Notes under the pieces: model-generated
Databases searched by the model: none
What the model saw: only the letters and a program-made list of their open reading frames with translations
Told to the model about the DNA's origin: nothing
Part shown: in pieces, positions 9,852-16,974 of the stretch
Numbering within the stretch: position 1 is the first letter of the stretch
Layout of the letters: every line of letters starts with the position of its first letter
From: Desulfomicrobium baculatum DSM 4028
GTDB taxonomy: Bacteria; Desulfobacterota; Desulfovibrionia; Desulfovibrionales; Desulfomicrobiaceae
Direction of reading: 5' to 3'
DNA: 64,000 nucleotides
Assembly: GCF_000023225.1 (NCBI RefSeq)
Contig: NC_013173.1
Location: 1,800,501-1,864,500, forward strand
Translations under genes and position numbers: made by a program

Positions 9852-10226
9852 CTAAGGCTGATGCGGACTGGCGGTGATGGATTTGGCGCCTGCGTCGACG
9901 CAAATTCTCAGGATGTCGTGCAAGGCGGAATCATCTTTCATGGGTGAGGGAAAAAGAGCCAGAATATCCTGCGCGCAAAGGGCGCCGGCTTCCTCCACGG
10001 TCTTTTGCAGCACCTCGTCGCAATAGGCCGAAGCGCAGACAAGGCCGTCGCCAGGGATGTTGGTCAGAAAGCCCACGTCGATGATCCTGCCTTCGCGCAC
10101 GGCCACGAAAATCTCCACAAAGCGTCCCTCTTCCTCCCAGCGGCCCGCCTGACACGGCCAGCCGGGCATGCCCAGGTGCGGCGGATCGAAGGCACGCAGT
10201 TCAAGTTCCTCAAGGCTCAGGCTCAT
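9852..10226 (-). CDS. Small protein with weak NifU/IscU-like pattern
   Basis: This is a 124-residue soluble protein. The segment from about residue 32 to 90 (FVEIFVAVREGRIIDVGFLT, then a Cys-containing turn and EAGALCAQDILALF) recalls the strand pattern and the start of the helix in the NifU N-terminal/IscU fold. There are Cys residues near positions that bind clusters in that family, but the exact ligand set is not conserved. The C-terminus (LHDILRICVDAG) is also family-like. The gene overlaps the stop codon of a 50-aa membrane-protein gene (ATGA), so the two are translationally coupled. Function unknown; the fold call is tentative. Confidence 0.5.
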   Translation of the reverse strand: MSLSLEELELRAFDPPHLGMPGWPCQAGRWEEEGRFVEIFVAVREGRIIDVGFLTNIPGDGLVCASAYCDEVLQKTVEEAGALCAQDILALFPSPMKDDSALHDILRICVDAGAKSITASPHQP

Positions 10227-10375
10227 CGTCTTCTCTCGGAATATTTGCGGTCGGCGAAATCAAAATTATCCGGCAACGAACGTCTCGTAACGCGTTTTCG
10301 CCGGCCAAGCATGACCAGTGACAACGCCAGGCCAAGCACCCCGGCCAGAAGCAACAAAAATCCTATCTCTTCCAT
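10223..10375 (-). CDS. 50-aa single-helix membrane protein
   Basis: This very small gene begins MEEIGFLLLLAGVLGLALSL, one hydrophobic helix at about residues 4-22. An Arg-rich cytoplasmic tail (GRRKRVTRR) follows, ending in a charged segment. An AAAGGA Shine-Dalgarno sits seven bases before the ATG at 10375. The TGA stop overlaps the ATG of the NifU-like gene, forming a two-gene unit. No function is recognised. The good ribosome binding site, the coupling and the clean membrane topology argue that it is real. Confidence 0.68.
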   Translation of the reverse strand: MEEIGFLLLLAGVLGLALSLVMLGRRKRVTRRSLPDNFDFADRKYSERRR

Positions 10376-10447
10376 GAGGTATCCTTTCATAAAGCCTTAA
10401 CCTCTGACGCCTCGGATGCAATCTTGTCGGATTTCTCCGACACCCCC

Positions 10448-11059
10448 TCACATATCGGCCAGACCGCGTTCGAGCAGATAGCGGATCAGGCCGGAGGTGG
10501 TGGCGATACCGAGTTTGCGCATGGCGCGGGTGCGGTAGGTGCTGGCGGTCTTGACGCTGACGCCCATGGCCTGGGCGATGGCGGTCATGGTCTCGCCTTT
10601 GGCCAGCCTGCGGGCCACATCGCGCTCCTGGCGGGACAGGGTGTCCATGGCCGAGGTCGACCGGCGCGAGTCGAGCAGCGACGGATTGACGTAGATGCCG
10701 CCGTCCAGAATGGAGATCATGGCTTCTTCAAGCTCTTCGGGAGCCGAATTCTTGCTTAAGTAACCGCGCGCGCCGAGGCTCAGGCAGCGCTGGGCGTATT
10801 CGATCTCGTGGTGCATGCTGAGCATGATCACGGGCAGGCCCGGAGAGTGTTCCTGCGCGTATTCCAAAAAATCAAGCCCGCTCCCGTCGGGCAGGGAAAT
10901 ATCGAGGATCACCAGGTCGAACCGCGCATCCTCCAGCACCAGTCGCGCCTCGTGCAACGTTCCCGCCTCGGAGAATTCGCACTCCGGGAAGCGGTCGATG
11001 ATGATGTTCATCGTGCCTCGCCGCACCACCGCGTGATCGTCCACAATCAAGATACGCAT
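10448..11059 (-). CDS. NarL/LuxR-type response regulator
   Basis: This is a 203-residue DNA-binding response regulator. The receiver domain (residues 1-118) has the acidic pair Asp7-Asp8, phospho-acceptor Asp53 in LVILDISLPDG, and the conserved Lys in LSKNS. The C-terminal LuxR helix-turn-helix (about 140-200) contains LSRQERDVARRLAKGET and VKTASTYRTRAMRKLGI. The ATG at 11059 lies inside the last codons of the upstream kinase gene (13-base overlap), so the pair is translationally coupled. The targets are not evident. Confidence 0.92.
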   Translation of the reverse strand: MRILIVDDHAVVRRGTMNIIIDRFPECEFSEAGTLHEARLVLEDARFDLVILDISLPDGSGLDFLEYAQEHSPGLPVIMLSMHHEIEYAQRCLSLGARGYLSKNSAPEELEEAMISILDGGIYVNPSLLDSRRSTSAMDTLSRQERDVARRLAKGETMTAIAQAMGVSVKTASTYRTRAMRKLGIATTSGLIRYLLERGLADM

Positions 11060-12213
11060 GAGCCATTCTCCCCGGCCAGGGGCACCCTGACCACAACTTC
11101 GGTTCCGCCCTTGGGCAGACGGTCCACTGTAAGCGTTCCGCCGGCCAGGCGGACCCGCTCGCGCATTCCGAGTAGTCCCAGCGAGCCCGAGGCGTCGGCC
11201 TGGGCCTTCGTGATACCTCGGCCATTGTCGGCCACGCGCATGACAAGCTCCCCTTTTGCGGCCTGCACGGCCACGTGCAGACGGTTGCCTCCGGAATGGC
11301 GGGCCGCATTGGTCAGGCATTCCTGCAAGACCCGGTACATGGATGTGGCCAGGGCCGCAGGCAGGTCGGGAATGCCCTCGATATGCTGATCCACGCGCAG
11401 CCCCGAGGCCTGGGCAAAAGTACGGATCTGCCAGGCCACGGCCTCGGCGAACCCCAGTTCGTCGAGCATGGGCGGACGCAGTTCCCGCGAGATGCGGCGC
11501 ACCGTCTGCAGAGTGCCGGCCACAAGGGCACGCAGCTCCACGACCTGCGCCAGGCGGGCGTCACCCGTGTCCTGGAACGAGCGTTCCAGACGATGCAGAC
11601 CCATGTTCATGGCGGTCATGTCCTGCCCCAGAACGTCGTGGATCTCGCGCGAAATATGGGCCCGCTCCTTCTCGATACGGTCCTGCAGATATCCGGACAG
11701 GGCCCGGTAGCGCTCGCGGGACAGTTCCAGCTCCGCCGTGCGCTCCCGCACCCGCTCTTCGAGGTTCTGCCGGGCCTGATCGAGAAACATGCGGGCCTGC
11801 ACCCGCTCCGTCACGTCGCGCAGGGACAGGCGCCAGCCCTGGAACCTGCCGCGCGGATCGAAGACGCGGGTGGTCTCCTGGGACAGCCATATCTGGGAAC
11901 CGTCCAGGCGGCGAATGCGAAAGTCCATGGCCGCAATGTCTTCCCGGTGTCCGCAGTCCATGGTCCGTCGCCATTGCGGAAAATCCTCGGGAACGATGAT
12001 TCGCGCAAAAAAATCCCTGTCGCGCCGGGCATCCTCTGCCGCGAACCCGGTCATGCGCAGGCAGGAGGGAGAGACATAGCGCAGCGATCCGGCAGCCTCC
12101 ATCCAGATCTCCAGATCATAGGTGAAGTCGGCCACGGTGCGATACATGTGCAGCACGGCCCGCTGACGGGAACGCAGTCGAGGAATGGCGAATCGAGGCT
12201 TCATGGTCGCCAT
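11047..12213 (-). CDS. Cytoplasmic PAS-containing histidine kinase (HisKA_3 type)
   Basis: This is a 388-residue sensor kinase with no membrane segment. A PAS domain with a PAC tail spans about residues 25-140 (through FQGWRLSLRDVTER). A coiled-coil linker follows, then a HisKA_3 dimerisation helix with phospho-acceptor His192 in REIHDVLGQD, and a HATPase domain with VLQECLTNAARHS and VADNGRGI. It belongs to the NarX/NreB/DegS class that pairs with LuxR-type regulators, such as the one encoded by the overlapping downstream gene. The start is uncertain: ATGs at 12213 and 12204 both lack a good Shine-Dalgarno, and both come just after a terminator-like hairpin. Confidence 0.88.
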   Translation of the reverse strand: MATMKPRFAIPRLRSRQRAVLHMYRTVADFTYDLEIWMEAAGSLRYVSPSCLRMTGFAAEDARRDRDFFARIIVPEDFPQWRRTMDCGHREDIAAMDFRIRRLDGSQIWLSQETTRVFDPRGRFQGWRLSLRDVTERVQARMFLDQARQNLEERVRERTAELELSRERYRALSGYLQDRIEKERAHISREIHDVLGQDMTAMNMGLHRLERSFQDTGDARLAQVVELRALVAGTLQTVRRISRELRPPMLDELGFAEAVAWQIRTFAQASGLRVDQHIEGIPDLPAALATSMYRVLQECLTNAARHSGGNRLHVAVQAAKGELVMRVADNGRGITKAQADASGSLGLLGMRERVRLAGGTLTVDRLPKGGTEVVVRVPLAGENGSCVS

Positions 12214-12221
12214 ATGAAACA

Positions 12222-12252
12222 GAAGCGGCCGGGAGGCAACCCCGGCCGCTTC
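12222..12252 (-). terminator. Strong hairpin between rnk and the kinase gene
   Basis: A perfect 12-bp GC-rich stem (GAAGCGGCCGGG with CCCGGCCGCTTC) closes a 7-base loop. It is followed on the minus strand by TGTTTCAT, a weak T tract. It ends eight bases before the proposed kinase start codon, so it may also limit kinase translation. Confidence 0.55.
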
Positions 12253-12305
12253 CGCCGGAAAATGGCGGCGCAGATGCGCGCAGGCAAAATGGCTGCTGCG
12301 GAGAA

Positions 12306-12719
12306 TCAAAGCTCGTACTCTCCTGCGCGTTCGGGCTGATAGACGATCTCTTCGATGCGCACCTGCAGCATCCCGCCGCCGGGCCGGGGCCACTGAATTT
12401 CATCGCCGAGAGAAAGCCCGAGCAGGGCGCTGCCCACCGGAGCCAGGATCGAAATTGTCGTGCCCTGATCGTCAACCCTACCCGGATAGACAAGAGTAAG
12501 ACAAAATTCCTCACCTGCGGGCATGAGTTTGAATTTGACCGTGGAATTCATGGTCACCACGGTGGGTGGAACATTTTTGGGATCCACGATGCGAGCGCGG
12601 TCCAGTTCCTCCTCCAGAGCGGCTTTGCCCGGAAATCCGCCCTTGGGCAGGGAATCGAGAAGTATTTCAAGACGCTCGGCGTCAAGAGATGTTATGGTGA
12701 TGTTTGGTTTTTTGTTCAT
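12306..12719 (-). CDS. rnk: Regulator of nucleoside diphosphate kinase (Rnk), GreA-C-like
   Basis: This is a 137-residue protein, almost exactly the length of E. coli Rnk. It starts MNKKPNITITSLDAERLEIL, has a short N-terminal helical part, and then a GreA/GreB-type C-terminal FKBP-like domain (VTMNSTVKF, LVYPGRVDD, ISILAPVGSALLGLSLGDEI). Rnk proteins bind RNA polymerase and influence transcription and nucleotide pools. The ATG at 12719 is preferred because GAGGA lies six bases upstream; longer starts have poorer sites. A hairpin follows its stop. Confidence 0.85.
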   Translation of the reverse strand: MNKKPNITITSLDAERLEILLDSLPKGGFPGKAALEEELDRARIVDPKNVPPTVVTMNSTVKFKLMPAGEEFCLTLVYPGRVDDQGTTISILAPVGSALLGLSLGDEIQWPRPGGGMLQVRIEEIVYQPERAGEYEL

Positions 12720-13119
12720 GCTTGTCCTCATAGGCTCTTTCTTTCGATTTTGCGCGCCTGCAGCCGCAACCAACATAAAAACATGTCCATGCTGCGACAA
12801 AAGCGCGAAAGCACATAATCTTACGGAAAAACAAAAATGGTCAAGCTTGACAGAATATTCTTACAAAACATTTCTCATTTTCTTGGAAAGAGAATTTTTT
12901 AACACAAAATATAAAGCACATCATATTCCATGATGAAATTGTTTTTTCGATAACTCTTTTATCGAGTGTGTTTTGCAATGCGCTAAAAAGAGAATTTTTG
13001 CGTACAAAGAGCTGAAAAAGCGCTCAATAAAAATAATTTTCCAAAAAAAGATCGACAGGCTTGCATGAATGAAAAAATGCGTATAGCAGTTCGACGTCAT
13101 TTCGAGTCCGGAATCGTCA
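12720..13119. other. AT-rich intergenic region upstream of rnk
   Basis: About 400 bases that are much poorer in GC than the surroundings, with no credible gene. A possible rnk promoter on the minus strand is TTGACC (12839-12844) with GATTAT (12815-12820), an 18-bp spacer. A 13-base direct repeat (AAAGAGAATTTTT) occurs at 12887 and 12987, exactly 100 bp apart. A small RNA ending at the 13120-13145 hairpin cannot be excluded. Confidence 0.4.
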
Positions 13120-13145
13120 GGGGGAGGCTTTCGCAAGCCTCCCCC
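13120..13145. terminator. Perfect hairpin upstream of the 22-codon ORF
   Basis: An 11-bp perfect stem (GGGGGAGGCTT with AAGCCTCCCCC) closes a TCGC tetraloop, with only TTGCTTGTT after it on the plus strand. It may end a short transcript from the AT-rich region or protect the leader message. Confidence 0.5.
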
Positions 13146-13191
13146 TTGCTTGTTACCATCTTGCCCGGACCGTGCCGAGGAGGAAAAAAAC

Positions 13192-13260
13192 ATGGCCTTT
13201 CGAATCGTAAACAGCCCCACTGCCGAAACCCGGCAGTTTCACCAGCGCATGAACGCCTGA
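13192..13260 (+). CDS. 22-codon small ORF, possible leader peptide of the FemAB-type gene
   Basis: An ATG at 13192 follows an excellent GAGGAGG Shine-Dalgarno (13178-13183). It opens 22 codons beginning MAFRIVNSPTAETRQF and ending at TGA 13258-13260. The ORF lies between two strong hairpins, the second of which is a textbook terminator 26 bases after the stop. It contains a small internal stem (CTGCCG with CGGCAG). Its composition shows no run of one amino acid, so any attenuation would not be the classic starvation type. It could also be an independent microprotein. Confidence 0.5.
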   Translation: MAFRIVNSPTAETRQFHQRMNA

Positions 13261-13286
13261 ACACCTCGAAAATATGACTTCTTTTG

Positions 13287-13322
13287 GGGGGATGCGTCGT
13301 TTGCGCATCCCCCTTTTTATTT
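13287..13322 (+). terminator. Strong rho-independent terminator in the FemAB-type gene leader
   Basis: A 10-bp stem (GGGGGATGCG with CGCATCCCCC) closes a 7-base loop and is followed by TTTTTATTT. It lies between the 22-codon ORF and the AGGAGG of the next gene, only about 26 bases from that site. It therefore looks like an attenuator rather than an end-of-operon signal. Confidence 0.8.
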
Positions 13323-13360
13323 ACCAAAACTCGATCAAAATACCGACAGGAGGCTGCAAA

Positions 13361-14455
13361 ATGTTCGATCTCAGCGCAAAAACACCAAAGGCGCTTCTGC
13401 CTACCGACATCATCTTCCAGACCCCCTACTGGGCGCAGGTCAAATCCCGGTTGGGCTACACGCCGCTGGCCTTCGACCTGGAGTCCAGACGGTGCGGGGA
13501 CGTGCTGGTGCTCTTGCAGCCCTGCGGGCAAAAAAAGATCGCCGTGGTACCGCAGGGGCCTGAATACGCCCCGGACGAAGAAAACTACGGCCCCTTTCTC
13601 GAAGAGTTTTCTTTGTCCCTGGCCCGGGAACTGGGTCCGGACGTGGCCTGCATCCGCTACGACCTGCCCTGGAAGTCGCTCTACGCCGACGAAATGAAAA
13701 CACGGGAATGGACCGCCTTTCCGGAACCCAGAATCCGGGAGATGCGCATGAACATGGGCACCAGACACTGGAATATCCGCAAATCCCCCAGCGATCTGAC
13801 CGTGGCCAGCTCGCTGGTGGTGGATCTGGACGGAAACGAAGAAGCGATCATGTCGCGCATGAAGGCCAAGACCCGTTACAACATCGGCCTAGCCCAGCGC
13901 AAAGGCGTGACCGTGCGCACGGTCAGCGCTGATAACTTGCCGGAATTTCACGCCCTGTACGGCCAGACTGCGCAACGAAACGGATTTTCGCCATGCAGCT
14001 ATGAGAACTTCGCGGCCCTGTTCAAATGCCGGTTTGCAGGAAAAGGGAATGCGGAACTTGTCTTTCTGCTGGCCAGCCACGGGTCGGACAATCTGGCCGG
14101 AGCAATCATCGGGATTTCTGGCAAGGCGGCCAACTTCCTCTACGGCGCGTCCTCCAACCTGAAACGAAACCTCATGGCTCCCTACCTCATGCACTGGACC
14201 GCCATGAACCTAGCCCGGACACGCGACTGCCTGACCTACGAAATGGGCGCGGTCTCGCCTGGGATTGATCCCGCGCACCCCTTCTACGGTATGTACCGCT
14301 TCAAGACGGGATTCGGCGGCAGGATCGAACTCAGAAGCGGCTCCTGGGACTTCCCCCTGAATCAGGACGCCTACAGGAGTTTCTGCAACGCGGAGCATCT
14401 GGACCGTTCCAGACCTGCGCCGCGTACGAGCCGAGACGGGGCACGTCATGTCTGA
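13361..14455 (+). CDS. FemAB/GNAT-type peptidoglycan-bridge-like aminoacyltransferase
   Basis: This 364-residue protein has the two-GNAT-lobe pattern of FemAB-like transferases, which move amino acids from aminoacyl-tRNA onto peptidoglycan precursors or other acceptors. Supporting segments are MRMNMGTRHWNIRKS, MSRMKAKTRYNIGLAQRKG (the typical K-R-Y-N stretch), the FLYGASSNLKRNLMAPYLMHW motif with Y-G-x-S, and YRFKTGFGG near the end. The ATG at 13361 has AGGAGG seven bases upstream. Earlier in-frame starts would overlap the terminator. It appears to be a single-gene unit behind a leader, facing a convergent FlxA-like gene. Confidence 0.82.
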   Translation: MFDLSAKTPKALLPTDIIFQTPYWAQVKSRLGYTPLAFDLESRRCGDVLVLLQPCGQKKIAVVPQGPEYAPDEENYGPFLEEFSLSLARELGPDVACIRYDLPWKSLYADEMKTREWTAFPEPRIREMRMNMGTRHWNIRKSPSDLTVASSLVVDLDGNEEAIMSRMKAKTRYNIGLAQRKGVTVRTVSADNLPEFHALYGQTAQRNGFSPCSYENFAALFKCRFAGKGNAELVFLLASHGSDNLAGAIIGISGKAANFLYGASSNLKRNLMAPYLMHWTAMNLARTRDCLTYEMGAVSPGIDPAHPFYGMYRFKTGFGGRIELRSGSWDFPLNQDAYRSFCNAEHLDRSRPAPRTSRDGARHV

Positions 14456-14514
14456 CGAGGCAGATTACGCGAAAAAAAAGGTCATGACGCGGATCACCGT
14501 TGCGAGGCAGCCTG

Positions 14515-14985
14515 CTAGGCCTTTTTCTGCTGCTCGCTCATGAGCTGCTGCAGTTGTTGCTGCAGCTCCGAAATCTGTTGCAAATACGGGGCGGCCGCGC
14601 TTTGTTTCTGTTCAGGCGGCAGATTGCTGTCCATGATGTGCTTGACCTTGTCCATCAGGTCTTTGATGCGCTCCTTGATATCCTCGACCTGGCTGCCGGA
14701 CCCGGAACCGCTCCCGGATGAGGACCCTTGCGCCGCGCTGACTGCGCCGCCTTGCACGTCGTCAGCCAAGCCCTCGGACGAGGTTTCGGCTGACCCGGCA
14801 TCGCTTGCCGCTTCCCGATCCGTCGCGTGGACCTCTTTGTTGCGAAAATACTCCATCAGGCGCTTGGCTTCCGCGGACAGGGTGACCGTGTCCCCCTGGC
14901 TTGCAGGGATATCTCTGGGTGCGCGTCCCTGAGCGGCGTAATCTGTACGCATGCCCATGATCGAATGCGTGCCGCCGATTTCCAT
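14515..14985 (-). CDS. FlxA-like coiled-coil protein
   Basis: This 156-residue, soluble, Gln- and Ser-rich protein has an N-terminal segment, a Gly/Ser linker (SSSGSGSGSGS, residues about 90-100) and a C-terminal helical region. That region (VEDIKERIKDLMDKVKHIM to QISELQQQLQQL) resembles FlxA-like proteins tied to flagellar regulons. AAGGAGG lies about six bases before the ATG. A possible sigma-54 promoter lies upstream, which would fit a flagellar link. The function is not established. Confidence 0.5.
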   Translation of the reverse strand: MEIGGTHSIMGMRTDYAAQGRAPRDIPASQGDTVTLSAEAKRLMEYFRNKEVHATDREAASDAGSAETSSEGLADDVQGGAVSAAQGSSSGSGSGSGSQVEDIKERIKDLMDKVKHIMDSNLPPEQKQSAAAPYLQQISELQQQLQQLMSEQQKKA

Positions 14986-15091
14986 GTTGCCTCCTTGCTT
15001 GCAGGAAAATCCTGCCTTATTGAAAACCAAATCATTCCATCTAGCAAAAATCGTACACAATTTCCGCCATTCGGCGTAAAAATCGAATGAT

Positions 15092-15106
15092 GCCGATAAT
15101 GAGCCA
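15092..15106 (-). promoter_or_regulatory. Possible sigma-54 promoter of the FlxA-like gene
   Basis: On the minus strand TGGCTCATTATCGGC gives GG and GC ten bases apart, but the -12 element departs from TTGC. Predicted start near 15080. A GCAGGA/TCCTGC hairpin (15001-15015) would lie in the leader just before the Shine-Dalgarno. Confidence 0.3.
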
Positions 15107-15111
15107 ACATC

Positions 15112-16080
15112 ATGAAATGGTTTTTCAAAAAGAAAAAACGTGAAACAGGCCCCCTCGTCGAACGAATTCTCAAGCACATCGCTGACGAGAACGCCTTTGA
15201 TATCGAGGATGATGCCGAATGCGCCGAAACACTGGTCAATTCTGTAGAGAGAGCCTGCGCTTACGCCGAGACCCTGGTCGAGGAGTTGGGGGAGCCGTTC
15301 GTTCTGGACCGCAACGCACCCAGCGAAAGAGCCATTGGCCCGGTTCTTTTCGATACCACCAAAGACGCAGTGGATGCCCTGCGACATTCAGTAAAGATCA
15401 AAGAAGTCTTCACCAGCACTCAAAGCCGGGATTGCTTCTTTCTGCTGACAATGCATCGCCACGAGTACATGATTCTCGGTAACGAGATTGAAGGGGAAGT
15501 GATCAAGCGGGATGTGCTGCAAAACGCAGTGGAATTCCTGGATCACGAATTTTCCAGTGCGGCCCCGACCCTGCTTGAGTTACGCGAAAAGCTTACGGAA
15601 AACGTGATGCGTTATCTCATTGGTCTAGCCCCTGCGCGCATTCGCCAGGACACGAGTTTAAGGACCGAGATGCAGCGATCCGAAGCTATGCTCAAGGCGC
15701 AAATGAAAACCCTGGATTATGCGCTCAAGGAAAATAAGCCCATTTCCGCGCCCGCCTCGTTGCAGGCCAAGCTCTCGCAGGGGAAGCGGGAGATGACCGG
15801 ACTGAAGGAGAAACTTGACTCGCTTGCAACTCAATCGGAACTGGCCCCGTGCCTTCGGAAAATACGCGAAATACTCGATTCGCCTCATGAACACATCCGA
15901 CTTGAGCGCGTGGTGATGCGCGTGGGGGATTTCGGGGTGAAATCCGACACGGGAAAACTGATCCGTTTCCACGAGTGCCATTTCGGAGAAGATGAGCATC
16001 TGGCCGTTTTTCTCGCCTCGATTAACCGCGACAACGCCCAGTACCTTTGGCCGGAACTGGCGGAAGATCCGCAGGGCTGA
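15112..16080 (+). CDS. Conserved-looking protein of unknown function
   Basis: This 322-residue protein has no recognised domain. It begins with a very basic stretch (MKWFFKKKKRETG) and has no signal peptide or membrane helix. A central mixed region includes FLLTMHRHEYMILGNEIEGEV. A helical, probably coiled-coil part follows at about residues 190-250 (LRTEMQRSEAMLKAQMKTLD, MTGLKEKLDSLATQ). The last 60 residues are again strand-rich. The Shine-Dalgarno is weak. It stands alone, divergent from the FlxA-like gene and convergent with the slipin gene. Confidence 0.75.
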   Translation: MKWFFKKKKRETGPLVERILKHIADENAFDIEDDAECAETLVNSVERACAYAETLVEELGEPFVLDRNAPSERAIGPVLFDTTKDAVDALRHSVKIKEVFTSTQSRDCFFLLTMHRHEYMILGNEIEGEVIKRDVLQNAVEFLDHEFSSAAPTLLELREKLTENVMRYLIGLAPARIRQDTSLRTEMQRSEAMLKAQMKTLDYALKENKPISAPASLQAKLSQGKREMTGLKEKLDSLATQSELAPCLRKIREILDSPHEHIRLERVVMRVGDFGVKSDTGKLIRFHECHFGEDEHLAVFLASINRDNAQYLWPELAEDPQG

Positions 16081-16202
16081 TCCGACAAAGCCTCCTCCCG
16101 CAGCCTCGGAGCACGGCACGCGATGCCTCCTGCCCCCCTTTGTGGCGCCACCCCGAACCTGTCCTCATGTTCCCCGGAGCATCTCCCTCGACCGGCGACA
16201 AT

Positions 16203-16961
16203 TCAAGACTTTCCGCCGAACAAGGTCTTCAGGGTGTCGATGGGCACCGGGAAAACGATGGTCGAGTTCTTCTCCCCGGCGATTTCGCCCAGTGTCTGCA
16301 GGTAGCGGAGCTGGATCGCATTGGTGCTTTCGGACAGCTTTTGCGCCGCCTCCACCAGCTTCTGCGCGGCCTGCTGCTCGCCTTCGGCGTGGATGACCTT
16401 GGCGCGTCGCTGCCGCTCCGCCTCGGCCTGCTTGGCGATGGCCCGGATCATGGATTCGTCGAGATCGACATGCTTGATCTCCACGTTGGAGACCTTGATT
16501 CCCCAACCGTCGGTCTGGCGGTCGAGAATCTTCTGGATGTCCTCGTTGAGCTTGTCGCGCTCGGCCAGGATTTCGTCGAGTTCATGCTTTCCGAGCACGG
16601 AGCGCAAGGTGGTCTGGGCCAGCTGGCTGGTTGCTTCCATGAAATGCTCAACGGCGATGATGGCCTTTTCCGGATCGATGACCCGGTAGTAGACCACGGC
16701 GTTGACCCGCACGGACACGTTGTCGTGGGAGATGACGTCCTGGGTGGGAACGTCCATGACCACGGTGCGCAGGTCCACCCGCACCATCTGCTGCACGAAG
16801 GGGATGAGGATGATCATGCCCGGCCCCTTGACCTTGTCGAACCGGCCCAGAGTGAAGACCACCCCGCGCTCGTACTCGCGCAGGATCTTGATCGTAAAGT
16901 AAAGCAAGACCGCCAGCAGGACTACGCCAAAAGTCGCAAATTGCAGAAAAAAGGGATTCAT
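16203..16961 (-). CDS. Slipin, stomatin-like SPFH/Band 7 protein
   Basis: This is a 252-residue membrane-anchored SPFH protein. One N-terminal hydrophobic helix (about residues 5-24) is followed by the Band 7 domain ([39 protein letters not shown]). A helical assembly region rich in Ala, Glu and Gln comes next ([20 protein letters not shown]). The conserved slipin end [13 protein letters not shown] precedes that helix. Slipins form oligomers at membranes and are substrates or partners of NfeD-type proteases. The NfeD gene lies immediately upstream on the same strand, 13 bases away, so the two form the usual operon. Confidence 0.93.
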   Translation of the reverse strand: MNPFFLQFATFGVVLLAVLLYFTIKILREYERGVVFTLGRFDKVKGPGMIILIPFVQQMVRVDLRTVVMDVPTQDVISHDNVSVRVNAVVYYRVIDPEKAIIAVEHFMEATSQLAQTTLRSVLGKHELDEILAERDKLNEDIQKILDRQTDGWGIKVSNVEIKHVDLDESMIRAIAKQAEAERQRRAKVIHAEGEQQAAQKLVEAAQKLSESTNAIQLRYLQTLGEIAGEKNSTIVFPVPIDTLKTLFGGKS

Positions 16962-16974
16962 GCGGTTCTCCTTT

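Noticed and set aside
10424-10442. Hairpin TGTCGGA/TCCGACA after the response regulator gene as a terminator
   Set aside because: The 7-bp stem has no T tract on the relevant strand, so it is too weak to call.
12887-12999. 13-base direct repeat (AAAGAGAATTTTT) exactly 100 bp apart
   Set aside because: Low-complexity AT-rich sequence with only two copies; likely chance, so noted but not proposed as an operator.
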